DNA of 64,000 bases from contig OY998179.1 of assembly GCA_963921935.1 (NCBI GenBank), forward strand, positions 48,280,222 through 48,344,221, written 5' to 3'. The notes beneath the pieces were generated by a model that was not told the DNA's origin, ran no database searches, and was given only the letters and a program-made list of their open reading frames with translations. Positions 43,057-54,641 of the stretch are shown one piece after another. Numbering within the stretch: position 1 is the first letter of the stretch; each line of letters begins with the position of its first letter. A program made the translations under genes and the position numbers. The stretch is from Galeruca laticollis. Its lineage: Eukaryota; Arthropoda; Insecta; Coleoptera; Chrysomelidae.

Positions 43057-45279
43057 TTATAATTGAAAATTTATAAATTGGATATTTTAATAGCCTCACG
43101 TTGGGCCGACAATTTATAATTGATTGATGATAATTATAATTTATGATAATTTTATGGCTAGCTCAGATTATATAATTTGTTTATTTTATTATAGTTTTAT
43201 ATTTTATCGGAGAACATGAGAAACTTCTCTCGTTGGGTTCTGGATATGATAATCAAAGATTGAAGAAATACATATACATAATCTTACCTTTTAATTACAA
43301 CCTCTGAAAGAAATAATATCTATTAAATAAAACGATTGAAATATGATAATAGTGATATTGATACTTTAACCATAGATGTAAGAATAAAAGAAAACCAACA
43401 CATTAATGTAAATATGTTTAATAAATGAATTTCAATTTTTAATCAGATTAGAACATAATAAAATATTTTGTAACTGTTAATTTATTTTGCACATTTATTC
43501 TTAAGGAATTGTGCCACCCTATATCATACATACATTCTTGGAAACAAAATGATATAATTTCTGCGTCGGCGCTATATCTCCAAACGCATGCGCTGCTACA
43601 GTATACATGTAAGAAAGAAGTTTCCTTCCATACACAACGTTTATATTCAACACACTGTTAGCGTGTCTGTGATGAAAATTGTTGGTTATAATTATTAAAT
43701 GTTTTTATAATCAATTACATATAAGTAATACTTTATAAACTATATGTGTACGTGTATTTAAAAAAACAAGAAAGTGATAGATGAAAGTTATGCATGCAAA
43801 AGCTGAAAATAAGTAATGAAATAGAATTGAGCACGCATGATGTACGTGATATTTTACGAGGATAAATTTACAACAGGTGAGTTTCAATATTATCTTAAAA
43901 TTATAATTCTCTATAGATGAATTTTATAATGCATTATATGTTACTGTTCTTTGGCCTTTTTATATGATATATATCAATTGAATGTTCTATTGAATTTTGA
44001 GTGTACACTTTAAAATGTTTATTGGAATTCCAAATAGATTTAATCAAAATACACAGACCTTATCTTTCTTGCTATTACTGCCGGCTGCACTTACATCTTC
44101 TAAACTTGCCGATATCTCCTTAGAGATATGCTCCTACGGCACTCTTTAGTACTTACACAGGATCTGATACACTTATGATTAGTTTGTCATAAAATGTTTA
44201 TATAATTTTAACTTTTAACTGTTTTTTAAAGAAAATTTTTGTAGAGAGCAATCTTACAGAGACGCATCCTTCATCACCATTCTAAATCCACTCATTTGTT
44301 TTTCAAAATCAACAACTATCCCGGCTTCACTAGTCCATAGCACTCTTATTTGTTTTTTTTATCACAGAAATTGTTATTCTCCAGTCTTTTAGTGACTATT
44401 TTGAAAAAACATAAATTTATTGTCCTGGAGGGTATTGACACTGATTCATTTAAATCTCTATCGTATTAAGGAATTTTAATTAAGTCCTTCTTTCCTCTTA
44501 CAATAGTCCATTTTCTTATATTTACCTTGTTTAGCTAATTTACAAAATGTTTATTTTTACAAATATTACAACCTATATTATTAATTATCCTATATGTAAT
44601 TGATTCTAATTTAATTTTGCGTCTTGTTTGATACTTATTATACATATACTCCTTATTATTTTTGTTTTTGTAATTAAATTTTATATCTATAATCTATAAA
44701 CAATGATTTAGGTTGGTATTGAAAAATTCCCTAGCATGACTTTACTTCCTATAAATATTCATTTCCTCAATATGTTTGGGGCTGTGTTCCAACTATCTTT
44801 CCCATCTAGTTTCAACCCTTTTCAATGAATGAATGAATACATGGTATTCTAAATTTATGCTACTACAAAAATAATATGTAAATAATGTTAAATTATCGTT
44901 AGACTAATTATTCTTTTCTCTTACTTTAGGTTTCAAGCTATTGTGTGACATTTCATCCTGCCGAAATTGTTATGGCTGTGTTCAGTGCAATTCCGAATTC
45001 CATGACTTTGACAACCAATCAGAATTACTGGTACAGGTAATATTTACTCTTTAATTAGCTAATATAGTGTTGTAATTTCTATTCTTCATCCTTTTCAAAA
45101 CTTCACATCAATATATTATCCAATCTATACATATTTCAATCTTTTTATATTTTAATCTTTGACTTTTTATTGAGTTTATTCTAATGGTTGTGTCTACTGA
45201 CACTTCTTACGTTACAATAAGACTTGTTTATTATGTTTGTTTATTTCATTATTTTTACAAAACTAGAGGATTAGTTCAA
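43057..45279 (-). repeat. Element C 5' LTR
   Basis: Starts TTGAAC on the minus strand at 45279, against a short TA run. Confidence 0.85.
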
Positions 45280-45410
45280 TATATATATATATATTGTGTA
45301 ATATTTGATAAATAAAACTTTATTCATATTAATAAAATAACAAATAATATTTATTATACAAGAAATAAAACATTTATGTATTCTTTACTTGTTACCGTCT
45401 TCGGTCCTCG
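45280..45410. other. Short TA run and foreign fragment before element D
   Basis: 15 bases of TA repeat, then about 115 bases (with TAAATAAAACTTTATTC and TCTTCGGTCCTCG) that do not match the D LTR. It replaces the first 2 kb of D's 5' LTR. The origin is not recognised; it could be a scrap of another LTR. Confidence 0.5.
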
Positions 45411-45515
45411 ACAGTTAATAAAAAATTAACATATTGAGCTAGCCGAGGTAAAACAAATACTATATTAAATAATACTGTATTAAATAAATAATAAAATATA
45501 ATCAATTATAAATAT

Positions 45516-45535
45516 TGGCACTCAAAACGTGGGGC
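45516..45535 (+). other. Primer-binding site of element D, tRNA-Lys type
   Basis: TGGCACTCAAAACGTGGGGC, followed 36 bases later by a second related motif (TGACACAGTAACGTGTGGCCC starting at 45571). Confidence 0.65.
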
Positions 45536-45631
45536 TATTAAATATCCAATTTATAATATTATTATAAAATTGACACAGTAACGTGTGGCCCGATTCAATA
45601 TTAACACATTATTAAAATTAAAAAATAAATC

Positions 45632-47100
45632 ATGGACAAGAAAATGGTATTGAGAGACGGGAAACAGGTCGGAAACGATAGTGGATCAGAAGAGGAGAGA
45701 GAAGAGAGGAGCCATGGAATGGGAGATTTCCAGGTTCAATATTTCATCCAAGGTCAGCAAGCTGAAGGACATGCTTCTGAAGAAAGTGCGACAGGAGATG
45801 AAGAAGCGGAAGAAGAAAGAGAAGATAGAAGACAAGAGAGCAGGGAAACACAAGGAGGAACTAATGCCAACGAACAATGGATGCAGCAAATATTGATGAG
45901 TATAAATGAAAACATAAAGACAATGAAGGGAGATATGAACAAAATGGATGGAAAAATGGACACAATGAAGGAAGAAATTAGGGGAGACATTCACAACATT
46001 CATACAAACATGCACCGATTGGAAAAGAAAATAGATGAAGTCAAAGTGGAAAATTGTAAGGAAATTAAGGAACTCAAGGAGAACCAGGAAGAATTTAAGA
46101 AGAACATTATTGAGGTAAGAATAGAAATGGAGAATAAAAATAAAAATTTGAGACAAGAAATACAAGAAAATGGTGTGAAAATTAGAGAGAATATAGAAAA
46201 GATGATAGGAGAAGAAGTACTAGAATTCAGAAGAGATATAGAAGAAAGTTTACCGGAAAATATTAAAATGGAGGTCTCTAAACAAGCGAATAATATAACA
46301 AAGGAAGTGGAACAGATAAAAGAAAACGTAAATAGGAAATTTAAGGAATAGATGGCAGGATAGAAGAGAGAACTGGGATAAACATAGCAATCAGTGAAGA
46401 TATTCAAACAGTAGTATCAAAACAAGCTAATAAGTTAACAAAAAACATAGATGAAGTAAAAATAGAAAGTTTCATGGAAATCAAGAATATCTAGAAGAAT
46501 GATCAGGAATTAAGAAAAATCACTGAGGGGACAGAAGAAATTAAGAAAGAAACTGAAGAAGTAGGTTGCATAAAATTACAAGGACAAGCAAGTGAAGAGG
46601 TTAGGAACCATTCTCAAGAAAAAATGAATGAAGAAATTACAAATCTAGATGACAGAATTAAAAAATCAACAGAAAAATGCGTTAAAAGAAGTAGAATCAT
46701 GGGAAGACAATTTAATAAGGAAATACAAGAGATGAACCGAAGATTAAAAGAAAATACAGTAGAAGAATTAGAAGATAGCATAAGAAGCAATGAAAGAGGT
46801 ATAGGATGCTCAGGAAATTTTTATAATAATAATGTAGTAGCTGGAGTAATATCTAACAACAACATGACGATAAATTACATAAAAGCTTTCTTTAAAATTA
46901 TAATAAATGGTAAAATGAATAATATGGAAGAATTTGAGACGCAGATTTTATGGGATTTATTGGAAGGAATGAATGAGATACGGGACTACAAAACTAGAAA
47001 AGATATAATGGAGAACGGAAAGAAGCTACAGAAAAACATTGAGACTCAAACAACGAGAGATGAACATAAGAAAAAAGTAAGAAAAAGAATAGCCAAGTAA
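45632..47100 (+). pseudogene. Gag-derived coiled-coil gene of element D, broken
   Basis: First frame 45632-46351 (MDKKMVLRDGKQVGNDSGSE, then GDFQVQYFIQGQQ and coiled coil). A frame change near 46349 and an in-frame TAG near 46492 break it; the last part, 46624-47100, is in another frame (MNEEITNLDDRIKKSTEKC) and ends in the same basic tail as B and C (HKKKVRKRIAK). Module order: A/C-like N-terminus, B-like centre and C-terminus. It is a decayed relative of the B and C proteins. Confidence 0.75.
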
Positions 47101-48521
47101 ATAGTATCACATGAGAATTAGAATGAACTTTGGAAACGAAAAAGCAATGGAATGGACAGGAAAAGGATACAAAAATAGATTTACATAGAAAATTTATTAT
47201 AAACAGATAATACAAGTATAGTGAATTTAATATAATATGTAAATTTAATATTTTTTTTTAAATTTTCATATGCAGTAGACTTGTAGACGTTTTTCATTAT
47301 TCATAGTGAGCAGTAATCTGAAACAGAAAAGAATATATAAATAAATAATTATAGTATAGGTAGATGTAAGGTTTTTCCATTTTGATTCATATGTAGTATT
47401 CCCATGTAGCAAGATAAGATAATATCATAGGTGTATATAAGATTTTCAATTTTCATATGTAGTGTACTTATAGGCAGTATCCATTATCCATAGTTAATAT
47501 AATCTAAAAAAAAATATTGAGATACAATCTATGAATGATAAATAAATAATACCAAAGATATATGGCAAGCAAAACTTCAATATAATATGAAAAATTTTAT
47601 GAGAATTTATTAGATAGAGGGGATAGTGAAATAGAGTGTACATCTATTAATAAGAACAGGTAGGAAATAGGAAGGACAAGCTAGATAATATTTAAATAAA
47701 CAGTAAAAGAGATGGAAAGGAAAGAAAATTTTGAAATCAAGATATAAAATAGGAGATATTCATGTTAAGTAAAAATTTTATAGGAATCATGGAGATAAGT
47801 AAAAATATAAGATGGAAGTAAAGATTTATATAGTATATGATATGATTAATTATTATGAGATAGGGAGATGTGAAATATAAAATATAATGTAAAGAATATA
47901 TTGATGAAATGAAGTTGATGAATTATAATTAAGAATTATGCAAATGAATATAAATAGGTGTAGAAAGCAAAGAAAAAGGTTAGACTATAGGAGCAATTAT
48001 CTTTACATGAATATGGGTTGAGAATAGGTTATGAAAATATATGAAATATTGAAATAATAATAATTTCTTAGTTGAAAAGATAATGTAGGGAAATGAAAGC
48101 TTAAAAAAGGATTGAGAAGTAAAGGAAAGGGGTGTAAATAATTATTGTAGAAAAAGCAAGAAACAGTTAAAGTAATGAAGATTCTAAGTGTGGAATAATG
48201 AAATAATAATTGAAGTAAGAATTGAAGCAACTCAATATCATAGATTGGTATTAAAAGAATAATTAAAAAAAATATATAAGATATCAGAATCAGAATAAGG
48301 TTGTCTCATATTTGTAAATATTAGAATAGGATAGGATAGATTTGGATAATGGAAATTAAGTATAGGATAAAGATATATAAAAATATTAAATATAAGATTC
48401 TTCAAATTTGATTTCTGGAGCATTAAAATTAATAAATTAAGTAGAGGTTAATGATTAGTTTAAAAATTGAAATTGGAATTTAAAAAGGCAACTCGAAAGC
48501 TTCCTTTTGAAATTTAAATTT
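47101..48521 (+). other. Non-coding 3' internal region of element D
   Basis: A-rich, matching in reverse the plus-strand T-rich regions of B and C. No gene is seen. Confidence 0.6.
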
Positions 48522-48529
48522 GAGGGGAG

Positions 48530-50682
48530 TTGAACTAGTTACCTAGTTCTGGAAACAAATTTTCACAAATAACTATCATAAAAAGTATAGATTATCACGG
48601 GAGGTGTGTCAGTAGACACAACCATTAGCAAGAAAATGACAATTTAAGTATAAAGTTATATAAAAATTAGTGAAATATGTATCAATCTTATTAAATATGA
48701 ATGTGATTATTTTAAAAAGGATTATGAGAACAAATACCAAAAACAATATTATTTAATTAAATACAAAAAGTTACCTGCACAAGTAATTCCGAATATATGT
48801 CAAAGTCAATGAGTTCCACAATGTGCTGAACACTGCCGTAGGAATGTCTGTAGATATTAATTGCCATATTATAACTTGAAACCTAAAAGAATTAAAAAAG
48901 GAATATTTAGTCTAGTGTTTGATTAGCATAATTACACATGCTCCAATAGTAAAAGTTTATAATTTCATAAAGAGTTGAAAACTGTATATGAAAAGATAGA
49001 TGAAACGCAGCTCAAACTTATGAAAGGGAAATTAATAAACAGGAAGTAATGAATCTTAGTAAATTTATAATTGCCAACTTAATTTTATTGATTATTTATT
49101 GCATACTGAAAAATAATATCAAAAACAAAAATAATCAATAGTTTATATGATATAAATATAAAATAAGATTGAAAATTAAAAAAAAAGGATCAATTACATA
49201 AAGGTAAATTAATAATTTAGGTTGTAGTTTTTGTAAAAATAATTATTTATAAAAATATCTAAACAACATGTTTATATGTAAATTAGCTATTGTATTATGA
49301 AAAAAGGACATGATATATATTCCTTAATACAATAGAAATAATAATGAACTAGTGTGAATATCCTCCAGAACAATTAAATTAAATAATTCAGATTTAGAAC
49401 TAAAACACTTCGAAATGACAATTTTTTATTCAAAATAACAGATAAGTGAGCTTTGGATTAATCAAGCGAGGAGGTTGTTGATTTTGAAAACAAGAGAGGA
49501 GAGTTTTCGGGTGATGGAGAGGAAGCGTCGATAGAGAGACTCTTTGTTTAAAAATTTATCAGAAATTGGTATAAATGTTAAAAAACACAATCAAAGGTAA
49601 ATCAAAGCATTTAACTATTGTTTATAATCCTGTGTAAGGATGAAGAAGTGTGGAAAGTGAATATCTCCTGAGAGATATCTACAAGAATTTGGAGATACGA
49701 GTTGCAGCCCGGCAGAGAATTCAATATTAAGGTCTGTGTCTTTACAATTACATTCATTGGAATTCCATATAATTCTTTATAAAGAAAGTGAACATTAAAA
49801 ATTTATCAGAACGTTCAAATTGAATAAATTCATTAAATGGCCAAGAACATTTATCATATGATGCATCATAATCTTATCTCAATTGAGAATTAAACAGTTT
49901 TAGTTAATAATAATATTTGTACTTACTTGATATAATATAATTCACTGTATATGTTCACGAGCATCATGAATTTTCACATAACCTCTCATTCTTTCTTTTA
50001 TCTTCAGCATGAATAACTATTTGCCTACTACTGTCTTCACTTTCAACTCACTCACATAATTTTAACTAAGTATACTTATATGTAATTGATTATTTAAAGT
50101 TTATATCATTAAAATTGTTTCAACATTATAGACGCGCTGGTAGTGTGTTTAACAGTAAAGTTATTTCTTATAGAGGGGAGAGTATCCTCCTATCGTTTCA
50201 ATTATAACAGCGCATATGTTCAGATTTATGCGCCGACGCACTGATAGGAACATTCTTATACCGAGAAATGTATCTGATATAGGGTGGAACAAAAACACAA
50301 TTTTCAATGTTTAAATCTTATTGCAAATTTTCATAATAATTTATTAAATTGTTTACATTTGAGTGTTGGTATTTTATTCTCATCACATCCATCAGAAAAT
50401 TTTCTATCGTCCACATATTTCAATAATTTTATATAGGAGAAACTTCAGAAATTAATTTTCATAAAAAAAAAATTTACAAGGAAAAAGGTAAGGTTTGAAT
50501 TAAATTTGTCAATCACTGGTATTAATGCATCCTGAACTCAAAGGGAGGAGTCTCATACTTCCGACTGAGATAAATAAATATAAATATAACAGTTAATAAA
50601 AAATTAACATATTGAGCTAGCCGAGGTAAAACAAATACTATATTAAATAATACTGTATTAAATAAATAATAAAATATAATCA

Positions 50683-50688
<6 letters not shown>
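48530..50688 (+). repeat. Element D 3' LTR (2.16 kb)
   Basis: Starts TTGAACTAG after the polypurine tract and ends CAATTATAA before (TA)n. It contains TAAGGTCTGTGT (49728-49739), a GC-richer zone (50150-50290) and GAGCTAGCCGAGG (50617). Confidence 0.85.
48775..49927 (-). other. Antisense exon-intron-exon signals in LTR D
   Basis: On the strand opposite to gag: GTAAGT donor at 49926-49921, acceptor TTTTTTAATTCTTTTAG ending at 48883, exon 48882-48775, then GTAAC. The second exon is open in one frame and ends DFDIYSELLVQ, resembling DFDNQSELLVQ at the same place in LTR B, although the phase at the junction differs by one base. Confidence 0.45.
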
Positions 50689-50752
<64 letters not shown>

Positions 50753-50762
50753 ATATATATAA
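50689..50762. repeat. (TA)n tract, right end of element D
   Basis: About 35 TA units with two interruptions. Confidence 0.9.
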
Positions 50763-51200
50763 ATTTCGATTTTCTACTACACCTGTTTTAGTCGAAATTT
50801 CAATAATTTCGACTTATTGGCCTGACCGTTCTTCGAAGGGCAAAACAACTACATTCCTGGCTAATACCACGCAGAATATTGAATTACATCCCCTTCGAAA
50901 ACCGTGACGTCGATCGGCCATTTTGCCGATACGGACATCTGTGGTGATTCGCAATTGATAGCGGAAGAGCATAGTACACTTACGCGTTTCGACCTTCTTG
51001 GGTCTCTTCAAGAGTGCCGTAATGCCTTCCAGTTCAGAATCTCTAATCCGAACTGAAGATTACACCCTCCGACAACCTCTCTTGGTTCGTGTAGTTACAC
51101 AAGCGAGAAGTAGTCAGTTGGCGCCATCTTCACTTTCAGTTGCGAACCAACACCTCAGATAAATGCGACCGTATTAGTCGTATTAAATAAAAATGAATAT
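50763..51200 (-). mobile_element. Penelope-like terminal sequence with hammerhead-like fold
   Basis: GC-richer than the DNA to its left and without RT sequence. The stretch GAAGAGACCCAAGAAGGTCG (minus strand) followed by AAACGCGTAAG is of the kind found in terminal regions of Penelope-like retroelements. A 65-codon minus-strand frame across it is probably chance. The element boundaries are uncertain. Confidence 0.4.
50977..51016 (-). ncRNA. Hammerhead-like ribozyme fold, degenerate
   Basis: On the minus strand: stem I CACT/AGTG, core TTGAAGA (consensus CTGANGA, so the first base is changed), stem II GACC/GGTC with loop CAAGAA, then GAAA, a minimal stem III (CGCG), and GTA at the cleavage position. 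Type I with a tiny stem III is the form reported for Penelope-like elements. Confidence 0.4.
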
Positions 51201-51830
51201 AATTTCATTTTATGAAGCGACGCCTCGTATCTAGGTATCTAGTATGATCGATCTCCTCAAAAAATCCAAAATCATCCGAAAGGTCATCAATTTCTGTGTC
51301 AGAAAAACTACTGCTGCATTTTACAAACAGTGGAGAAAGTGGTTGCTGCAGCGATTGAAGGTCGCCCTCCGCGCGGCTGCTTTCGGCGTTTCAATTTAGT
51401 TTTGTCAGCAATCGACCGGTTCCTTTAGATTTTTACCGGTTGAATACGCGTCCCACGTTTACATATGAATAATTTTACGTGTCGCGAGCTACGGGTAGCT
51501 CGCGGAGGCAATTCTGGTAGCTCTCACAACGATTTTAATTTAAAAAATACAAACTGCAAAAATCAGAGAAGCTTCCGAAACTTCCACAAAAAAATCCAAT
51601 TATCATAATATTAAACATAAACAGCGGCAACGTTACGGTGAGCGATCTGCCGCTGACGCCATCAAGCTAGAACCGACCAGCCGGACCAGCGCGTTAGTGT
51701 TCGAGAACGATCAGGATTGCTTTGAACGGGATAAATACGCACGACGCGGCGACATTGCGCTTAATTTAAAACTGAACGCGTAACCAACGTCCAGCGGTTG
51801 GGTTAGTAGAGAACAACAAAAAATAATATT
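51201..51830. other. 5' flank of the hAT gene
   Basis: About 630 bases, partly GC-rich. It should hold the 5' end of the hAT element. CAGCAATCGACCGG at about 51406 is a weak match to the inverted 3' end (TAGTGGTCGCCAACC, minus strand, about 54051-54037); no clean 8-bp target duplication was found. No gene is seen. Confidence 0.35.
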
Positions 51831-53666
51831 ATGGCAAGCAGTTGTAAGAGGGTAAAGACATACCACTTTCATTCGGAATGGGAAGAACAATAATTTTTTA
51901 CAGAAGTTAAAGATAAAAATGTGTGTTTGTTATGTAATACTTCGGTCTCCGTTGCTAAAAAAGGAAATATTGAGAGACATCATAAAACTGTACATTCTAA
52001 TTTTGAAAAATCATTCCCACTACATTCTGCCGCCAGAAAAGAGAAACTGAAACAGTTAAAAAAGCAGTTAATTGAACAACAATCAATATTTTTAAGAACA
52101 GTCGACAAAAATAAGGCTGCAACTGAAGCATCGTACCGTGTGTCCCAGATAATTGCACAAAAAAAGAAACCTTATATAAAGACGGGGAAATGATAAAACA
52201 GGCGATTTTAGAAGCTGCTGATTCGTTATTTGCCAACTTTAGAAATAAAAACGAGATAGTTTCAGCTATAAAATCTATGCAACTTTCTGCTAATACAGTG
52301 ATGAGACGTGTAGAAGTAATGAGCAATGATATTTTTTTTGTTAAAAACTGACTTAGATAACTGTGTTTACTTTTCACTTCAACTGGACGAATCAACAGAT
52401 GGCGTTGACACTGTCCAGATAGCCGTGTTCGTCAGGATGGTTTTTAGTGATTTTACGATTAAAGAAGATCTTTTGAAGTTTATTCCACTGAAAGGACACA
52501 CTACTGGACAGGAGTTGTTTTCTTATTTAAAAAACATTATTTCTTCCGAGAAAATTCCAGTATCGAAAATGGTCGGCTTGACAACCGATGGCGCTCTAGC
52601 TATGGTGGGTTGTGATAAGGGCCTGGTGGCGTTATGTCGTAAAGATGAAACTTTTCCGCAATTTCTCTGTTACCACTGCATTATCCATCAGCAAGCATTA
52701 TGTGGAAATGTCCTGAAACTAAACAACGTTATGAAACTGGTGGTAAAAATTGTGAACAAGATTAGAGCTCAAGCGTTACAAAGAAGATTATTCAAAACCT
52801 TGGCCGATGAAGTTGACTGTCAATACGGGGACCTACTCCTTCACTCTGAAGTCCGATGGTTAAGTAGAGGACGGGTGCTGAAACGTTTTAATGATGTCCT
52901 ATCTGGCATAGTTTAATTTTTCAAACAACGCGATGAACCGACTCCGGAACTAGAAAATTCAATCTGGCTTAGAGATTTTGGTTTTCTCGTGGACATTACA
53001 GAGAAATTAAACGAACTTAATTTGCAGCTTCAGGGGAGAGACAAAGAACTAGTGAAAATGATTTCTGATATAAAAGCATTTATCAATAAGCTGGAGTTTT
53101 GGGAACAAAACCCAATTAACAGCGATGCCAAGCATTTTCCTATTCTTTCAGAAAAAATATCTCAAAATCCATTAGGAACCTATGACAGCAAATATCATGT
53201 AGAAATAGTTTCTACCCTGAAGATTAACTTCAAAAATCGTTTTAAGGATTTCAACGAAATGGCTTTAGTAGCGCAGTTTGTTGTTTCACTCTTTATGGAA
53301 ATTGATATCCAACAGTTTGCAATTTTTGTTATGCAGAACTTTGGTTCTGTAACAAAAATGGAAGTAATTGATATTCAAAATGATTTAGCCTTAAAATCGT
53401 TAGTCTCAAGTACCAAATGTATCTGGCCTATTGTAAGTAAAGACAAATATTCAGTTCTATGCCGTGTTGCCTTGAAAGTGAAAGCATTATTCAGTTCAAC
53501 CTACTTGTGTGAATCTTCTTTTTCCAATATGAAGTTTATTAAGAACAAATATCGCAATCGACTTACAGATGAACATTTGGATAATTGTATTCGAATGGCT
53601 GTATCAAATTATACTGCAAACATTAAAAAAATTATCGATGAGTATGAGTGTCAGCCTTCTCATTGA
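51831..53666 (+). pseudogene. hAT transposase (GTF2IRD2/ZBED-like group), broken
   Basis: The start is ATG 51831 (MASSCKRVKTYHFHSEWEEQ) with an in-frame TAA at 51891. Next comes a BED-like zinc-binding segment (VCLLCNTSVSVAKKGNIERH, later H), frame changes near 52185 and 52330, then the RNase-H-like core: LQLDESTDG with catalytic Asp, GLTTDGALAM, and CYHCIIHQQALCG, LHSEVRWLSRGRVL. Another in-frame stop at 52914 precedes the C-terminal dimerisation block (CESSFSNMKFIKNKYRN). The order and motifs fit hAT transposases of the group that gave rise to vertebrate GTF2IRD2 and ZBED genes. With two stops and two shifts it is inactive. Confidence 0.8.
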
Positions 53667-54641
53667 ACGTGCTTTTTTTATTTTTCAATGTTTATGTTCA
53701 TGATAGTGCGTTACTTTTTTGTTGTTATTATTAACTATTTTTAAATCTTACGTGACATGCCGTTGTGGCTGGATAAAAGTTTGTGTTTATTTTTCAAACA
53801 CGTTCGTTTGGTAGGTAGGAATGTAGTTATGAACAAGTACGTACTAGTAATATTAGTTATTTTGTTATTAGATTATTATTAGTACCTATGTATTATGTAT
53901 TACCACTTAAATAGTAAAATAAATACATATAATGATAAATTAACTGTGGATTATTCCATTTACGTTGCGTTACGTGGCTTCCGTGTGGGTAGCTCGCTGT
54001 TTATTCCAAAATTAACAAAGTAGCTCAACACATTGAGAGGTTGGCGACCACTAGTTTAATCAAACTAAATCGGCAAATTTTATGGAATATTATTCGATTT
54101 TTCAGCCATTTTCATTGTTTTCTTTTTAATTTTTTCTCAATTAACTTTTGTAACATTTTATAGTAATATTTATTTTTTTCTTTGAAAAAGTACTAAATAT
54201 AATTGTTTTAACGAATAAAATTCTATTAATTATTCCAAGGTTCCGGATTTTCAGCCGTTTTTTAGATATTTCTTATTTCGCGTGGCACATACGAATATCT
54301 TCCGCTATATTTTTTAATCAAACCACGATATGTATTTATCATCGCGGAAATCGTTTGAACGAATGGAAAGTTCTGTACCCGAGACATGAAGATTTCTTGG
54401 CTAATTATTTCTAGCAGAAATCAAGTCGCCGGTAGTATATATTGTAACCCTCCAGCTGTGCTATTTATTCACAACCATTCGAAAAAAAAAACCGGGACTA
54501 TACGAAGGGTCTAGAGTTCACGATACACTTATTAGCCCGATGGTGATATCCTGGATATCATTTTTTTTCCAATTAAGATCAGTATAACTGTGCAATGATA
54601 TAGGTAACCAGGAAAACTATATCTGCTGATCTTTACAGTTA
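53667..54641. other. 3' flank of the hAT element and spacer
   Basis: CACATTGAGAGGTTGGCGAC, ending about 54045, is a typical hAT-type terminus in inverse orientation, so the hAT element probably ends near 54050. The remainder to 54641 is AT-rich and should be the 3' non-coding end of the Penelope element. Confidence 0.4.

Larger units (their letters stand above)
37756..45279 (-). mobile_element. Element C: gag-only LTR retrotransposon (non-autonomous)
   Basis: Two 2,223-bp LTRs (37756-39978 and 43057-45279) with only a handful of differences flank a 3.1-kb internal region. On the minus strand: primer site 43034-43054, gag-like frame 42944-41571, non-coding AT-rich DNA, polypurine tract 39986-39979. 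It lacks protease, RT and integrase. The layout and most of the sequence equal element B, but the gag N-terminus is of the A type. Confidence 0.85.
45411..50688 (+). mobile_element. Element D: gag-only LTR retrotransposon, 5' LTR truncated
   Basis: The 5' LTR keeps only its last 100 bases (45411-45513, matching 50591-50688), and the 3' LTR is complete (48530-50688, 2.16 kb). The internal region has primer site 45516-45535, a broken gag-like gene and 1.4 kb non-coding DNA with polypurine tract 48522-48529. No pol. Without a promoter-bearing 5' LTR it should be immobile. Confidence 0.8.

Noticed and set aside
50814..51011. 65-codon minus-strand frame in the Penelope-type terminus
   Set aside because: Overlaps the hammerhead-like fold and matches no expected protein; probably chance in GC-richer DNA.
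50763..51200. Outer half of the BEL/Pao 5' LTR expected somewhere to the right of the insertion chain
   Set aside because: The expected start sequence (about TTTTTTTAATGTCA next to TA) was not found there or at other TA tracts.
51406..54051. Exact terminal repeats and 8-bp target duplication for the hAT element
   Set aside because: Only a weak match between the proposed ends and no matching 8-mers; limits left open.
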